This document shows positions 46,612 to 55,537 of a stretch of 64,000 nucleotides of DNA, piece by piece. The position numbers and the translations under genes are program-made. The stretch is taken from the NCBI RefSeq assembly GCF_010500925.1, contig NZ_QVMG01000001.1:496001-560000 (forward strand). The letters run 5' to 3'. Source of the stretch: Parabacteroides sp. 52. GTDB taxonomy: Bacteria > Bacteroidota > Bacteroidia > Bacteroidales > Tannerellaceae. How positions within the stretch are numbered: the first letter of the stretch is position 1; the number at the start of each line of letters is the position of its first letter. A model generated the notes under the pieces. It had not been told where the DNA came from and did no database searches. It saw only the letters and a program-made list of their open reading frames with translations.

Positions 46612-48345
46612 AAGTTCATTGAGCTCCTCATTGAACTTATTAAATTTGTCACTCTTGAACTCTGAGTAGTTCATCTGTTTGAGGATGTTGATCATCTTCT
46701 TGAAGTAATCGGATACTTCATTGAAGTTATCAAAATGGAAGTCCGTATTACAGATTCCCACCACTTTATCCAGCATATATTCCTGCCGTTCGAGCGGAGT
46801 CACCGAGTCGACATCATCGAACGCATCCTGTTGCAGGATCACAAAGTCGATCAGTTCGGATTTCCAGAACACTTCATGATAATCCACAGGCACACCGTCG
46901 TCACCCAGGATATTGATCTGCTCGGCAATCTCTTTACCACGCAACAAGCGGGTCTTGATCTCATTCACCTTACCGATCCACTCCGCAGAGATATGTCCGG
47001 CAATGTATTCCTGGAATTCAGGATATTCAAGGTATTTAGAGTAGCTATCGATAGGGTTCACCGCAGGATAACGCTTCTTATCGGCACGATCCTGTTCCAA
47101 GGCATAGAAACAACGAGCTACTTTCTTTGTATTTTCAGTTACCGGCTCTTTCAGGTTACCACCCGCGGGCGATACGGTACCGATAAAGGTGACCGAACCT
47201 GATTTTCCGTTATTCAACTCTACATATCCGGCACGCGCATAGAAGTTGGCCACGATTGCCGACAAGTCCATCGGGAACGCATCCGGTCCGGGAAGTTCTT
47301 CCAGACGGTTCGACATCTCACGCAAGGCCTGCGCCCAACGGGAAGTAGAGTCGGCCATCAACAACACCTTCAATCCCATGCTACGGTAATACTCGGCAAT
47401 GGTCATCGCCGTATATACGGAAGCTTCACGGGCAGCCACCGGCATGTTCGAGGTATTGGCAATAATAATGGTACGTTCCATCAGTTTGCGCCCCGTATGC
47501 GGGTCGGTCAGGTGAGGGAACTCGGCAAAGATTTCTACGACCTCGTTCGCACGTTCACCACAAGCAGCGATAATCACGATATCGGCCTCAGCTTGTTTAG
47601 AGATCGCATGCTGCAACACCGTTTTACCCGTTCCGAACGGTCCGGGGATAAATCCGGTACCACCTTCCACGATCGGATTCAATGTATCCATCGTACGCAC
47701 GCCGGTCTCCAACAGTTTGTAGGGACGGGGTTTCTCTTTGTAACAGGTAACCGCTTTCTTTACCGGCCAGCGTTGAATCATATTCACTTTGATATCTTCG
47801 CCCTGCTCGTTGGTCAAGACGGCAATATCATCGACAATGGTATATTCGCCTTCGGCAACCACACTTTTCACCGTATACGTTCCCGTGAAAACAAAAGGAA
47901 CCATAATCTTATGAGGTTGGAAGTTTTCATCCACCTCACCCAGCCAGTCACCGGCAGCAACCTTATCGCCAGGTTGAGCGATGGGTTTGAACACCCATTT
48001 CTTCTCATTATCCAAAGCATAGGTATAATCCCCGCGTTGCAGGAAAACACCCTCCATCTTATCCAGGTCATTCTGCAAACCGTCGTAGTTACGCGAGAGC
48101 ATACCCGGTCCCAAGGTCACTTCAAGCATATGCCCTTTGAACTCAGCCTCATCGCCTACCCGCATGCCGCGCGTACTTTCAAAGACCTGAACGAAAGCAT
48201 TCTTGCCGATCACTTTGATCACCTCCGACATCAGCTTGACGCCATCGACGGAGATGTAACAAATTTCATTCTGAGAAACCGGTCCATCCACCTCAACGGT
48301 TACCAGGTTGGATACGATCCCTTTTACTATTCCTTTCGTAGCCAT
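46588..48345 (-). CDS. V-type ATP synthase subunit A (catalytic)
   Basis: This catalytic ATPase subunit has 585 residues from the ATG at 48345 (MATKGIVKGIVSNLVTVEV). A longer frame to 48423 only translates the 9-bp repeat upstream. Walker A is GPFGTGKTVLQ, the catalytic Glu lies in AACGERANEVVEIF, and the bulge region typical of V-type A subunits is present. The C-terminus QLTIDN is encoded by an intergenic-type repeat, so the ancestral end was probably slightly different. It lies third in the operon after E and DUF2764. Confidence 0.96.
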   Translation of the reverse strand: MATKGIVKGIVSNLVTVEVDGPVSQNEICYISVDGVKLMSEVIKVIGKNAFVQVFESTRGMRVGDEAEFKGHMLEVTLGPGMLSRNYDGLQNDLDKMEGVFLQRGDYTYALDNEKKWVFKPIAQPGDKVAAGDWLGEVDENFQPHKIMVPFVFTGTYTVKSVVAEGEYTIVDDIAVLTNEQGEDIKVNMIQRWPVKKAVTCYKEKPRPYKLLETGVRTMDTLNPIVEGGTGFIPGPFGTGKTVLQHAISKQAEADIVIIAACGERANEVVEIFAEFPHLTDPHTGRKLMERTIIIANTSNMPVAAREASVYTAMTIAEYYRSMGLKVLLMADSTSRWAQALREMSNRLEELPGPDAFPMDLSAIVANFYARAGYVELNNGKSGSVTFIGTVSPAGGNLKEPVTENTKKVARCFYALEQDRADKKRYPAVNPIDSYSKYLEYPEFQEYIAGHISAEWIGKVNEIKTRLLRGKEIAEQINILGDDGVPVDYHEVFWKSELIDFVILQQDAFDDVDSVTPLERQEYMLDKVVGICNTDFHFDNFNEVSDYFKKMINILKQMNYSEFKSDKFNKFNEELNELIQLTIDN

Positions 48346-48354
48346 TATTAAATT

Positions 48355-48461
48355 AGGAGTTAGAGGAATCAATGGAGTCAGAGGAGTTAAGTATTTGTTG
48401 ATTTGAAAAGATTGTGTTGACATTCTTAACTACTTAACTCCTTTAACTTCTTTGACTCCTT
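48355..48461. repeat. Inverted pair of 9-bp-period repeats between DUF2764 gene and atpA
   Basis: The left arm (48355-48391) runs GGAGTTAGA, GGAATCAAT, GGAGTCAGA, GGAGTTAAG. The right arm (48424-48461) holds TTAACTCCT, TTAACTTCT, TTGACTCCT. It is the same word family as 1929-2063. Confidence 0.75.
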
Positions 48462-48465
48462 ATTA

Positions 48466-49338
48466 TTATTTTGTATTATTCTTTTTAAATTCTTCCAACG
48501 CACTATCACTTCCTTTTTTCATGCCACCGATCAGTTCACGGAATGTCTTTTCACCGGCTATTTTATCCAGCGTGGTCCAGCGTTCGATCATCTCGAGTTT
48601 GAGCATATAGGCAAATACGCTTTCGACATCAAAGGTTTTAAAGAAAGTCTGCTCTTCCAGCCAGTTCCATTTGAGCTGATCGAGTTTCTTCTCACGCATC
48701 AACAGATCGGTCTCTTCCGTGATCCGTTGCAAGTCGCCCAAATAATCCACCGAATCGCCCAATCCGAAATCACGGGAGTTCGACGTACGCAGGGTCTGTG
48801 CGATCTCGTTATTTCCGACTATATAAAGTGATTTATCCAAATCGTATTTACGGGCTGTAATAGCTGTCAGTACATTGTTGATATTCAGATTCAGTTCATA
48901 CCATTCGGCAATAAAGCGGTTACTGTTCTTCATGGCATAGGCATAATAGAGTCCGGCCAACCGGTCTTCCCAGGATATATTTTTTGCAGCTTCTGTCTCT
49001 TTGTTTTCCTCCGCCAGATAATCTTGCAAAAAAGTAATCATATAGGTCGGCAACACATGCTTCGGTAGCGGTTCTTCGTCGCGCAAAGCGGTGATCACCT
49101 CTTTGTAGTCGAAGTCTGTCAACTCCCCCCGCGCCTCTCTGCCTCTTTCCGGATGCAGAAGAAGGTTCAATAGATTCTGATTATCCTGTTTCAGAAAAAA
49201 CAGATCGAACATCTTCTTATCTTTCGGCGTCAGCGTAATTCCCAGTTCCGCACGAAACTCATCGACGGAAAAAGGGATCTTACTATCATCCAGAGAGAGG
49301 TTAGGAAGTCCTGCTATTAAGTAATAATATTTACTCAT
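48466..49338 (-). CDS. DUF2764 V-ATPase-associated subunit
   Basis: This 290-residue protein begins MSKYYYLIAGLPNLSL, the hallmark of DUF2764, found only in Bacteroidetes-type V-ATPase operons. It is mostly helical and is thought to stand in for the C subunit that connects stalk and rotor; no separate C gene is present. It starts 2 bp after subunit E and is followed by a repeat-filled gap before subunit A. Confidence 0.9.
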   Translation of the reverse strand: MSKYYYLIAGLPNLSLDDSKIPFSVDEFRAELGITLTPKDKKMFDLFFLKQDNQNLLNLLLHPERGREARGELTDFDYKEVITALRDEEPLPKHVLPTYMITFLQDYLAEENKETEAAKNISWEDRLAGLYYAYAMKNSNRFIAEWYELNLNINNVLTAITARKYDLDKSLYIVGNNEIAQTLRTSNSRDFGLGDSVDYLGDLQRITEETDLLMREKKLDQLKWNWLEEQTFFKTFDVESVFAYMLKLEMIERWTTLDKIAGEKTFRELIGGMKKGSDSALEEFKKNNTK

Positions 49339-49340
49339 GA

Positions 49341-49931
49341 TCAGAACAGCATTTCAATAAGCTGGGGGCGGAGGAATTCTTTAAAGAAAGTAACAAATTC
49401 TTCTTCTCCGAAAGTAACCTTATAGCTACCATCAGCCGGTACAACGGTGAAAGAGGTATCTTTCCCATTTACCTTTTCTATTTTTATCCCTTTATCGAGC
49501 AATTCTTTGGCGTTCGCTTCAAAATAGGTGGTCAATGCTTCGGCATCAGCGGTCTGTACGGTCAATGCACCGGTCTTCGCCCATTCGCGGGCCATCTCAA
49601 GGATTACCTTCTGCATAAATTCCTTGTCGGTCGTTGCCGCTTTCACACGCGAAGAAGTAACCTCACCGGTTATCAGATTCGTCACTTCGCTCTTCAATGC
49701 ACCCACAGCCTGGCTGGCAAACAGTTTCAACTCGGCTTCTGTGTTTTTCTTTAATTCGGCCGCTTTTTTCTCTGCATCTGCGATGATTTTCTGAGCTTCA
49801 CTTTGGGCGTCGGTAAGAATCGATTCTTTCTGTGAAAGGGCATCATCGATGATGCGTTTCGCTTCTTCACTCCCTTTTTCCACTCCTTCGCGGTAAATCT
49901 TATCAGTCAGTTCCTGAATCTTAGTATCCAT
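49341..49931 (-). CDS. V-type ATP synthase subunit E (peripheral stalk)
   Basis: This 196-residue subunit has an N-terminal helix of about 85 residues, rich in Ala, Glu and Lys (ILTDAQSEAQKIIADAEKKA), that forms the peripheral-stalk coiled coil. A globular C-terminal domain contacts the head. It is the first gene of the operon, with a -7 box about 73 bp upstream. No subunit G/H partner for its coiled coil is visible in the operon. Confidence 0.88.
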   Translation of the reverse strand: MDTKIQELTDKIYREGVEKGSEEAKRIIDDALSQKESILTDAQSEAQKIIADAEKKAAELKKNTEAELKLFASQAVGALKSEVTNLITGEVTSSRVKAATTDKEFMQKVILEMAREWAKTGALTVQTADAEALTTYFEANAKELLDKGIKIEKVNGKDTSFTVVPADGSYKVTFGEEEFVTFFKEFLRPQLIEMLF

Positions 49932-50003
49932 CTCGAATATATAATTTAAAATTGTTTTAGCTTTATCTATGGCATTTCTTCTACAAAAGACAAATAATGC
50001 CTA

Positions 50004-50011
50004 CAAAGTTA
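50004..50011 (-). promoter_or_regulatory. -7 box for the V-type ATPase operon
   Basis: Reads TAACTTTG on the minus strand, 73 bp upstream of subunit E. Confidence 0.45.
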
Positions 50012-50207
50012 AATGTTTTGATGAATTGACATCTATCGATATTTACTTTTTATTCGTCTCAAACACAGGTTTTATCTCCCCTACCAAAACTTTAAAACAC
50101 AAGTAGATAATAAGTATCTCACTCTCTGTCAGCACCACCGATTATAACAAGAAAAAAAAGATATTATATAACATAAAAAAACCGTCGTTTTTCAGGGGGA
50201 AATAAAA

Positions 50208-50315
50208 GTGTCGATAATCGTCGACACTTGTGCTGATATATGTCGACACAATTGCTGACATATATCGGCAAAATTGCTGACGTATATCGGCAAAATTGCC
50301 GACATACGTCAGCAA
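50208..50315. repeat. Array of five 20-bp palindromes, period 22 bp (array C)
   Basis: Units start at 50208, 50230, 50252, 50274 and 50296, each 20 bp plus a 2-bp spacer. The first two are GTGTCGA/TCGACAC-like and the last three are TTGCTGA/TCGGCAA-like. The flanks AAATAAAA and TTTTATTT are reverse complements. The TTGCCGA..TCGGCAA theme is shared with array A. Confidence 0.85.
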
Positions 50316-50468
50316 TTTTATTTAACAGCCAATCGCCCCCTCTTAAGAAGCAATTCCGTCACACAGAATCAGGGAAATAAACAATGAATCTATCCGGCAG
50401 GCTATATAAACAAAAAAGAGAGGACGACAAATAAGAATTCTTAACCTTATAGTCTTAAGCAAATTCTC

Positions 50469-50476
50469 TACCTTTG
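50469..50476 (+). promoter_or_regulatory. -7 box for the M24 peptidase gene
   Basis: Reads TACCTTTG, 36 bp before the start at 50512. Confidence 0.5.
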
Positions 50477-50511
50477 AACGCCTATATACATAATATTTAG
50501 TTGAAAGAAAG

Positions 50512-51696
50512 ATGATAGAAAAAGAGTTAGAAAAAGACCTGCCATTGAAATGGGCAAGGTTACAAGAAGTCATGTCGGAGAGTGGTGCGGACGGATGCCT
50601 GTTGAGTATCGATGTGAATTTATATTATATGACCGGAAGGGTCTACAATGGTTATTTTTATCTTCCGGCAGAAGGAGCGCCCTGGTTTTTCGTTGTACGC
50701 CCTAACGGCCTGACGGGAGAAAGGGTACGTTATATCCGCAAACCGGAACAGATGCCGGAACTGTTTGCCGAACTGCATATTCCGATGCCGCAACACCTTT
50801 TGTTGGAGGCCGATGAATTGACCTATAATAATTATATACGCCTGCAAGCGGTGTTTGAACCGCGGCAAACGGGCAACGCCACTCAGGTGATCCGGAAACT
50901 GCGGAGCGTGAAAACACCCTGGGAAGTGGCACAGTTCCGCGTCTCCGCCCGTCAGCATGCCTTAACCTATTCGGAGGTAAAAGATTGTTTCCGACCGGGA
51001 ATGACGGATCTCGCGTTTCAATCGGAAATAGAAAACCGGATGCGCCGGAACGGATCGATGGGATTGTTCCGGGCTTTTGGCGCCAATATGGATATTTTTA
51101 TGGGTAGCATCCTGGCCGGTGAGAATGCGGAGAATCCCTCTCCTTTCGACTTCGCATTGGGAGGCGGTGGAGTGAATCCCTCGTTGCCTATCGGGGCAAA
51201 CGGTACCCTGTTGAAAGAAGGGACGGCTATTATGGTGGATATGGCGGGAAACTATACGCCTTATATCACGGATATGACCCGGGTATTCTCCGTCGGCCGG
51301 TTAACCGAAGAGGCGTATCGGGCGCATCAGGTGGCCCTGCAGATCCAGGAGGAGGTGATAGAGATTGCCCGTCCGGGAACTTCGTGCGCCGAGTTGTATA
51401 ACCGCTCGTTCGCGATCGCGGAGCAAGAAGGATTGAAAGATCATTTTATGGGTACCCGGCAGCAAGCCAAATTCGTCGGACATGGGATCGGTATACAGAT
51501 CAATGAGTTGCCGGTATTGACCCCTCGTTCGAAGGAGGTATTGGAACCGAATATGGTTTTCGCGTTGGAGCCTAAATTTGTGATTCCGGGTGTCGGAGCC
51601 GTAGGAATTGAGAATAGTTTCCTGGTAACCGATACCGGCGTAGAGAAACTGACGGTGTTTGAGGAAGAAATTATTAGTTTAGTAGTTAGTGATTAG
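50512..51696 (+). CDS. M24-family aminopeptidase (Xaa-Pro type)
   Basis: This 394-residue pita-bread metallopeptidase has an N-terminal creatinase-like domain (1-150). The catalytic domain carries the five metal ligands: two Asp in VDMAGNYTPYITDMTRVF, His in VGHGIGIQINELP, and Glu in FALEPKFV and IGIENSFLV. Members remove N-terminal residues before proline. The last residues (SLVVSD) are encoded by the start of a 7-bp repeat, so the original C-terminus was probably altered. It is G+C-richer than its flanks and monocistronic. Confidence 0.92.
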   Translation: MIEKELEKDLPLKWARLQEVMSESGADGCLLSIDVNLYYMTGRVYNGYFYLPAEGAPWFFVVRPNGLTGERVRYIRKPEQMPELFAELHIPMPQHLLLEADELTYNNYIRLQAVFEPRQTGNATQVIRKLRSVKTPWEVAQFRVSARQHALTYSEVKDCFRPGMTDLAFQSEIENRMRRNGSMGLFRAFGANMDIFMGSILAGENAENPSPFDFALGGGGVNPSLPIGANGTLLKEGTAIMVDMAGNYTPYITDMTRVFSVGRLTEEAYRAHQVALQIQEEVIEIARPGTSCAELYNRSFAIAEQEGLKDHFMGTRQQAKFVGHGIGIQINELPVLTPRSKEVLEPNMVFALEPKFVIPGVGAVGIENSFLVTDTGVEKLTVFEEEIISLVVSD

Positions 51697-51766
51697 TGTT
51701 TAGTGATTAGTGGATATTGTAAATAATCACACCACTAAACACTAATCACTAAACACTAATCACTAA
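51686..51766. repeat. Inverted pair of TTAGTGA 7-bp repeats after the M24 gene
   Basis: The left arm (51686-51713) is TTAGTGA, TTAGTGT, TTAGTGA, TTAGTGG. The right arm (51732-51766) is the reverse complement with one extra unit. The left arm contains the M24 stop codon. The stem could end M24 transcription before alkaline phosphatase. Confidence 0.8.
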
Positions 51767-51803
51767 AAAAATATTATTATAAAACTAAATAAAAAACAGT
51801 ATC

Positions 51804-53504
51804 ATGAAAAGAACAACTCTTTTATTTCTGTTGTTGGCGATCTTTATGCTGCCGGCACAGGCATCCCGGCCGGAAGATGTCAAACCGGTAAAAAATATTA
51901 TCGTAATGATCCCCGACGGCACCTCTTTACCCGTTGTCTCCATCTCGCGTTGGTTACAATGGTATACCCAGCCGGACAAGCCGTCGTTGCATATCGACCC
52001 TTATCTCTGTGGTACGGTATCGACCTTCTCCTCCAATGCACCGATCGGCGACTCGGCACCTACGACTTCTTGTTATATGACGGGGGTACCCAGCCGGACG
52101 GGATATGTTTCTACCTATCCACTGCCCGACGGAGAGAACGATATATTCCCCATGGATTCTGCCCGGGCGTACCAACCGCTGGTGACTGTCTTGGAAGCAA
52201 TGAAAATGACGCAGAATAAAGCAACAGGGCTGGTGTTCACTTGTGAGTTTCCACATGCAACCCCGGCCGACTGCTCGGCACATAGTTACAAACGGGGTAA
52301 TTATCATTGGATCGCCCCTCAGATGGTACATAACGACCTGGATGTGGTTATTGGCGGAGGTAACTCCCTCTTGAACGAAGAGATGGAAAACTACCTCACC
52401 CATAACGGCTATAATGTATATAGAAACGACCTCTCAGGCATGCGCGCCGATACAGGAGATAAGATGTGGGCACTCTATGGCAATCGCGAAATGGCCTATG
52501 ATCTCGATCGCAACCCTGACGAACAACCCTCTATCGAAGAGATGACCCGCAAAGCGATCGACAAACTATCGCGCAATGCAAACGGTTTCTTCCTGATGGT
52601 GGAAGGCAGTAAGGTCGACTGGGCCGCGCATGCGAACGACCCGGTAGGGATGTGTACCGACTTCCTGGCCTTCGACAGAGCCTGTGGGGCCGCTTTGGAA
52701 TTTGCCCGGAAAGAGGGAGAAACCCTGGTTATTATTGTACCCGATCATGGAAACAGCGGATTCAGTTTAGGAAAATACGCTTGTCCGGGTTACGACAAAC
52801 TGACCAAAGACCAACTCTTCCATCAGTTTGCTCAATACAAACTGACTGCCGAAGGATTTGCCAAAAAGGTCAACAGCGAACCTTTCTCTGAGGTACAAAA
52901 CATTTTCCGCACCTATGCCGGTTTTGAACTATCCCAAGAGGAATTGGAAATACTTACCCATATCAAGGATTATAAAAACAGCCCGATACCCGTAGAAGAA
53001 CGCTCCTCCAAAGGATTGCAAGCCTCTTTGTACAGCGGATCACTCACTTCGTTCATGTCCAAACTGCTTACGTCGAAAACCTGTTTCGGATTTACCACCG
53101 GAGGGCATACGGGAGAAGAAGTATTCCTGGCAGCCTATCACCCGCAAGGCTGTCTTCCCCTGGGCAGACAGACCAATGTCGGCTTGAACCAATACTTGTG
53201 CCAAGCAGCCGGATTAAACGTTTCCCTGGATGAGCTTAGTCAAAAGGTTTTCGCCCGTCATACAGATGTCTTCAAAGACTACATCTGTGAAATGATTCCG
53301 GCTAAAGAAGAAAAAGGCTCTCCCACCCTGGTAGTGAAAAACAAAAAGAACCGAAAAAAACAACTGACGATCAACCCTTTTACCAATATTGTAAAAGCCG
53401 GGCGCAAAGGACAGGAAGAAATCCGGCTGAACTCTGTCATTGTGTATGTAGATGCCAATGACACATTCTATTTACCGGAAAGTCTGGCGGACTATCTCAA
53501 ATAA
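51804..53504 (+). CDS. Alkaline phosphatase
   Basis: This 566-residue exported phosphatase has a signal peptide ending AQAS (about 21). The catalytic region is IGDSAPTTSCYMTG, where Ser or Thr in the usual DSA-T motif forms the phospho-enzyme. Metal ligands are visible in MIPDGTS, VEGSKVDWAAHANDPVG, VPDHGNSG and GGHTGEEVFLAAYHP. The C-terminal 90 residues beyond the fold are Lys-rich (KNKKNRKKQL). It likely releases phosphate in the periplasm. No Pho-box was seen upstream, where a repeat fills the gap. Confidence 0.93.
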   Translation: MKRTTLLFLLLAIFMLPAQASRPEDVKPVKNIIVMIPDGTSLPVVSISRWLQWYTQPDKPSLHIDPYLCGTVSTFSSNAPIGDSAPTTSCYMTGVPSRTGYVSTYPLPDGENDIFPMDSARAYQPLVTVLEAMKMTQNKATGLVFTCEFPHATPADCSAHSYKRGNYHWIAPQMVHNDLDVVIGGGNSLLNEEMENYLTHNGYNVYRNDLSGMRADTGDKMWALYGNREMAYDLDRNPDEQPSIEEMTRKAIDKLSRNANGFFLMVEGSKVDWAAHANDPVGMCTDFLAFDRACGAALEFARKEGETLVIIVPDHGNSGFSLGKYACPGYDKLTKDQLFHQFAQYKLTAEGFAKKVNSEPFSEVQNIFRTYAGFELSQEELEILTHIKDYKNSPIPVEERSSKGLQASLYSGSLTSFMSKLLTSKTCFGFTTGGHTGEEVFLAAYHPQGCLPLGRQTNVGLNQYLCQAAGLNVSLDELSQKVFARHTDVFKDYICEMIPAKEEKGSPTLVVKNKKNRKKQLTINPFTNIVKAGRKGQEEIRLNSVIVYVDANDTFYLPESLADYLK

Positions 53505-53521
53505 TCCGAAGCAAACAACAT

Positions 53522-53563
53522 AAAAAAGACCGGAAAGAAAACATTTTCTTTCCGGTCTTTTTT
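53522..53563. terminator. Bidirectional terminator after alkaline phosphatase
   Basis: A perfect 20-bp stem (AAAAAAGACCGGAAAGAAAA and its complement) with a 2-nt loop serves both alkaline phosphatase and the convergent leftward run. Confidence 0.92.
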
Positions 53564-53630
53564 GTTCTATAACGAAGAAAGTTCTATCCGAACTTATATC
53601 TCATTCCAGACGAAAGGGTAAAGAGAAAGA

Positions 53631-54008
53631 TTACTTCGCTGCAATAACTTCTATTTCGACCAATCCGTTTTTAGGCAATGTCTTTACGGCAACCGCTGAA
53701 CGGGCAGGAAAAGCGCCTTCGAATTGAGTGGCATATATTTCATTTACAGCAGCAAAATCTCCCATGTCGGCAAGGAAAACCGTTGTTTTCACCACATCAT
53801 TGATAGTGTATCCGGCAGCAGCCAAGATAGCATGTATATTCTTAAAGGCTTGCACCGTCTGCTCTTTTACTCCCCCTTCTACAAAAGAGCCGGTTACAGG
53901 ATCCATACCGAGTTGACCGGATGCAAATAACATATTATCTACCTGGACAGCCTGACTATACGGACCGATAGCGGCCGGTGCATTGGGTGTTGAAATTACT
54001 TTTTTCAT
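53631..54008 (-). CDS. ridA: RidA-family enamine/imine deaminase
   Basis: This 125-residue trimeric RidA protein hydrolyses reactive 2-aminoacrylate-type enamines to protect PLP enzymes. Family features are APAAIGPYSQAVQVDNMLFASGQLGMDP, the key Arg in PARSAVAVKTLP and the late Glu in VEIEVIA. The length is typical. The upstream gap to rlmB holds a 9-bp repeat. Confidence 0.93.
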   Translation of the reverse strand: MKKVISTPNAPAAIGPYSQAVQVDNMLFASGQLGMDPVTGSFVEGGVKEQTVQAFKNIHAILAAAGYTINDVVKTTVFLADMGDFAAVNEIYATQFEGAFPARSAVAVKTLPKNGLVEIEVIAAK

Positions 54009-54040
54009 TGTTTTATTCTTTAGATTTATTTTTTTACGAA

Positions 54041-54103
54041 AAGAGTCAAAGAAGTGAAGAAAGAGATATACTCCCCTAACTCCTTGACTCCTTTAACTCC
54101 TTT
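54041..54103. repeat. 9-bp-word repeat between ridA and rlmB
   Basis: A weak left arm (GAGTCAAAGAAGTGAAG) and a right arm of TAACTCCT, TGACTCCTT, TAACTCCTT words belong to the family at 1929-2063. The right arm touches the rlmB stop. Confidence 0.6.
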
Positions 54104-54850
54104 CTATACAGATTCATTCATTCGTTGACGAACCACTTCATAGACCATGACAGATGCAGCTACCGACACATTCAACGAGCCGATGGTTCCAAACTGCGGG
54201 ATCTTCACCAAACCATCGCATATACGCAGGTTCTCGGAAGAGACACCGGTATCTTCAGCTCCCATCACAATAGCAACGGGACCTTCGTATGCAACCTGGG
54301 TGTACACATCTACGGCCTTTTCCGTAGCGGCAAAAACTTTCACACCACTTTGCTGGAGAAAACGAATGGCTTGATTGATGTTTTTTTCTTTACAAACGGG
54401 CAAAACATGCAAAGCACCGGCTGATGTTTTTATGGCATCGGCATTCACCGTCACGCTTCCTTTTGCCGGAATAACAACAGCATCCACCCCTGCACACTCA
54501 CAGGTACGGGCGATGGCTCCGAAATTACGGACATCGGTCACCCCATCCAACAAGACGATAAAAGGGTTTTTACCTGCCTCGTATACAAAAGGAATTATAT
54601 CTTCTAGTTTCTGGTAAGTGACAGAAGAAATAAAAGCGATTACCCCCTGGTGATTCTTACGGGTCAAACGATCCAATCGTTCGGCTGGCACACGCTGAAC
54701 AGGGATATCCCGTTCTTTCAATACGGCAAATAATTCCCGGGATAATTCGCTTTGGAGTTCCCGCTTTACCAGAATTTTATCAATTTCTTTATCTGCCTGA
54801 ATAGCTTCTATTACAGCACGTATGCCAAAAATCATTTCGTTCTCTCTCAT
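54104..54850 (-). CDS. rlmB: 23S rRNA (guanosine-2'-O)-methyltransferase
   Basis: This 248-residue SPOUT-family TrmH/SpoU methyltransferase has an N-terminal RNA-binding domain (1-75). The knotted catalytic domain carries motif 1 NFGAIARTCECAGVDAVVIP, motif 2 IVMGAEDTGVS and motif 3 IPQFGTIGSLNVSVAASVMVYE. RlmB methylates 23S G2251 in E. coli; another SpoU target cannot be excluded. It is 5 bp downstream of a small exported-protein gene. Confidence 0.9.
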   Translation of the reverse strand: MRENEMIFGIRAVIEAIQADKEIDKILVKRELQSELSRELFAVLKERDIPVQRVPAERLDRLTRKNHQGVIAFISSVTYQKLEDIIPFVYEAGKNPFIVLLDGVTDVRNFGAIARTCECAGVDAVVIPAKGSVTVNADAIKTSAGALHVLPVCKEKNINQAIRFLQQSGVKVFAATEKAVDVYTQVAYEGPVAIVMGAEDTGVSSENLRICDGLVKIPQFGTIGSLNVSVAASVMVYEVVRQRMNESV

Positions 54851-54855
54851 ATTAT

Positions 54856-55443
54856 TTATTTTCTTTTATTCTGACCCGAGTTGTTTTTGTGTCTATTATT
54901 GTTATTCTTTCTTTCATTTTCTTTCTCTATCTGATAAGGAGCTTTCTTCTTTTGTGCAGGACGCCTCTCGTATCTCTCCTTTTTTACCGGCTTCTTCCAA
55001 TGATATGTCCAGTAACGGTCTTCATAACGACGCCAGGCAGATGAGTGACGGCGACCGGCATAGGCTGGATTCTCATACCATCCCCGATAATCATGTATGC
55101 GTTGGGGACGTTCCTGGGAAAGATATACATACTTATCGAATTGACTGGGCGAAAATAAACGTTGTATCTTCCGGTCGCGATCCATACGAAGATCGTAAAT
55201 CTTTCGGGCGGCTTTGTCCCAGTGTTTGTAATCCCGACGGGTTTCTTTTTCGATCCGTTGTCCATATTTATGAACGATCTTCTGATATTCGGCAGCTTGC
55301 TTTTTAGACAAACGAAGAGACTGTATCATGGAGAGACATTGACGACAATGAGGTTCATGCCAACCAAACTCAACCCAAAACTGGCTATAACCGGGCAAAC
55401 TACAAAGAAGAATCAACAGGGATAGTAGAGTGAATCGTTTCAT
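54856..55443 (-). CDS. Basic exported protein of unknown function
   Basis: This 195-residue protein has a signal peptide (about 1-20, ending GYSQ). A helical middle contains a CRQC pair (HEPHCRQCLSMIQSLRLSKKQ) and repeated QRLFSPSQFDKYVYL-like segments. The C-terminus (about 140-195) is strongly basic and low-complexity (Lys, Arg, Asn). The middle resembles small stress-type proteins that sense or bind in the periplasm, but I cannot name a family. It lies in the recN-rlmB stretch. Confidence 0.75.
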   Translation of the reverse strand: MKRFTLLSLLILLCSLPGYSQFWVEFGWHEPHCRQCLSMIQSLRLSKKQAAEYQKIVHKYGQRIEKETRRDYKHWDKAARKIYDLRMDRDRKIQRLFSPSQFDKYVYLSQERPQRIHDYRGWYENPAYAGRRHSSAWRRYEDRYWTYHWKKPVKKERYERRPAQKKKAPYQIEKENERKNNNNRHKNNSGQNKRK

Positions 55444-55537
55444 GGCTTTTTGTTTTTTAAAGTGAATAAATTACCTTTATTTATTACTATATCAGACAGT
55501 ACAGAAAAGAAATAGTTTAATTCCTGCCTCTGCCTAC

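Larger units (their letters stand above)
49932..50511. other. Intergenic region with V-ATPase promoter, palindrome array and M24 promoter
   Basis: No gene is supported over these 580 bp. They hold the V-ATPase -7 box (50004-50011), an AT-rich stretch without clear features, palindrome array C (50208-50315) and the M24 peptidase promoter (50469-50476). Confidence 0.7.

Noticed and set aside
48346..48423. N-terminal extension of V-ATPase subunit A
   Set aside because: The extra residues translate the 9-bp repeat (LTPLTPLIPLTP) and the family start MATKGIVKG is downstream.
50208..50315. Palindrome arrays as possible CRISPR arrays
   Set aside because: The spacers are only 2 bp and constant, the units are palindromic and diverge within the array, and no cas genes are present.
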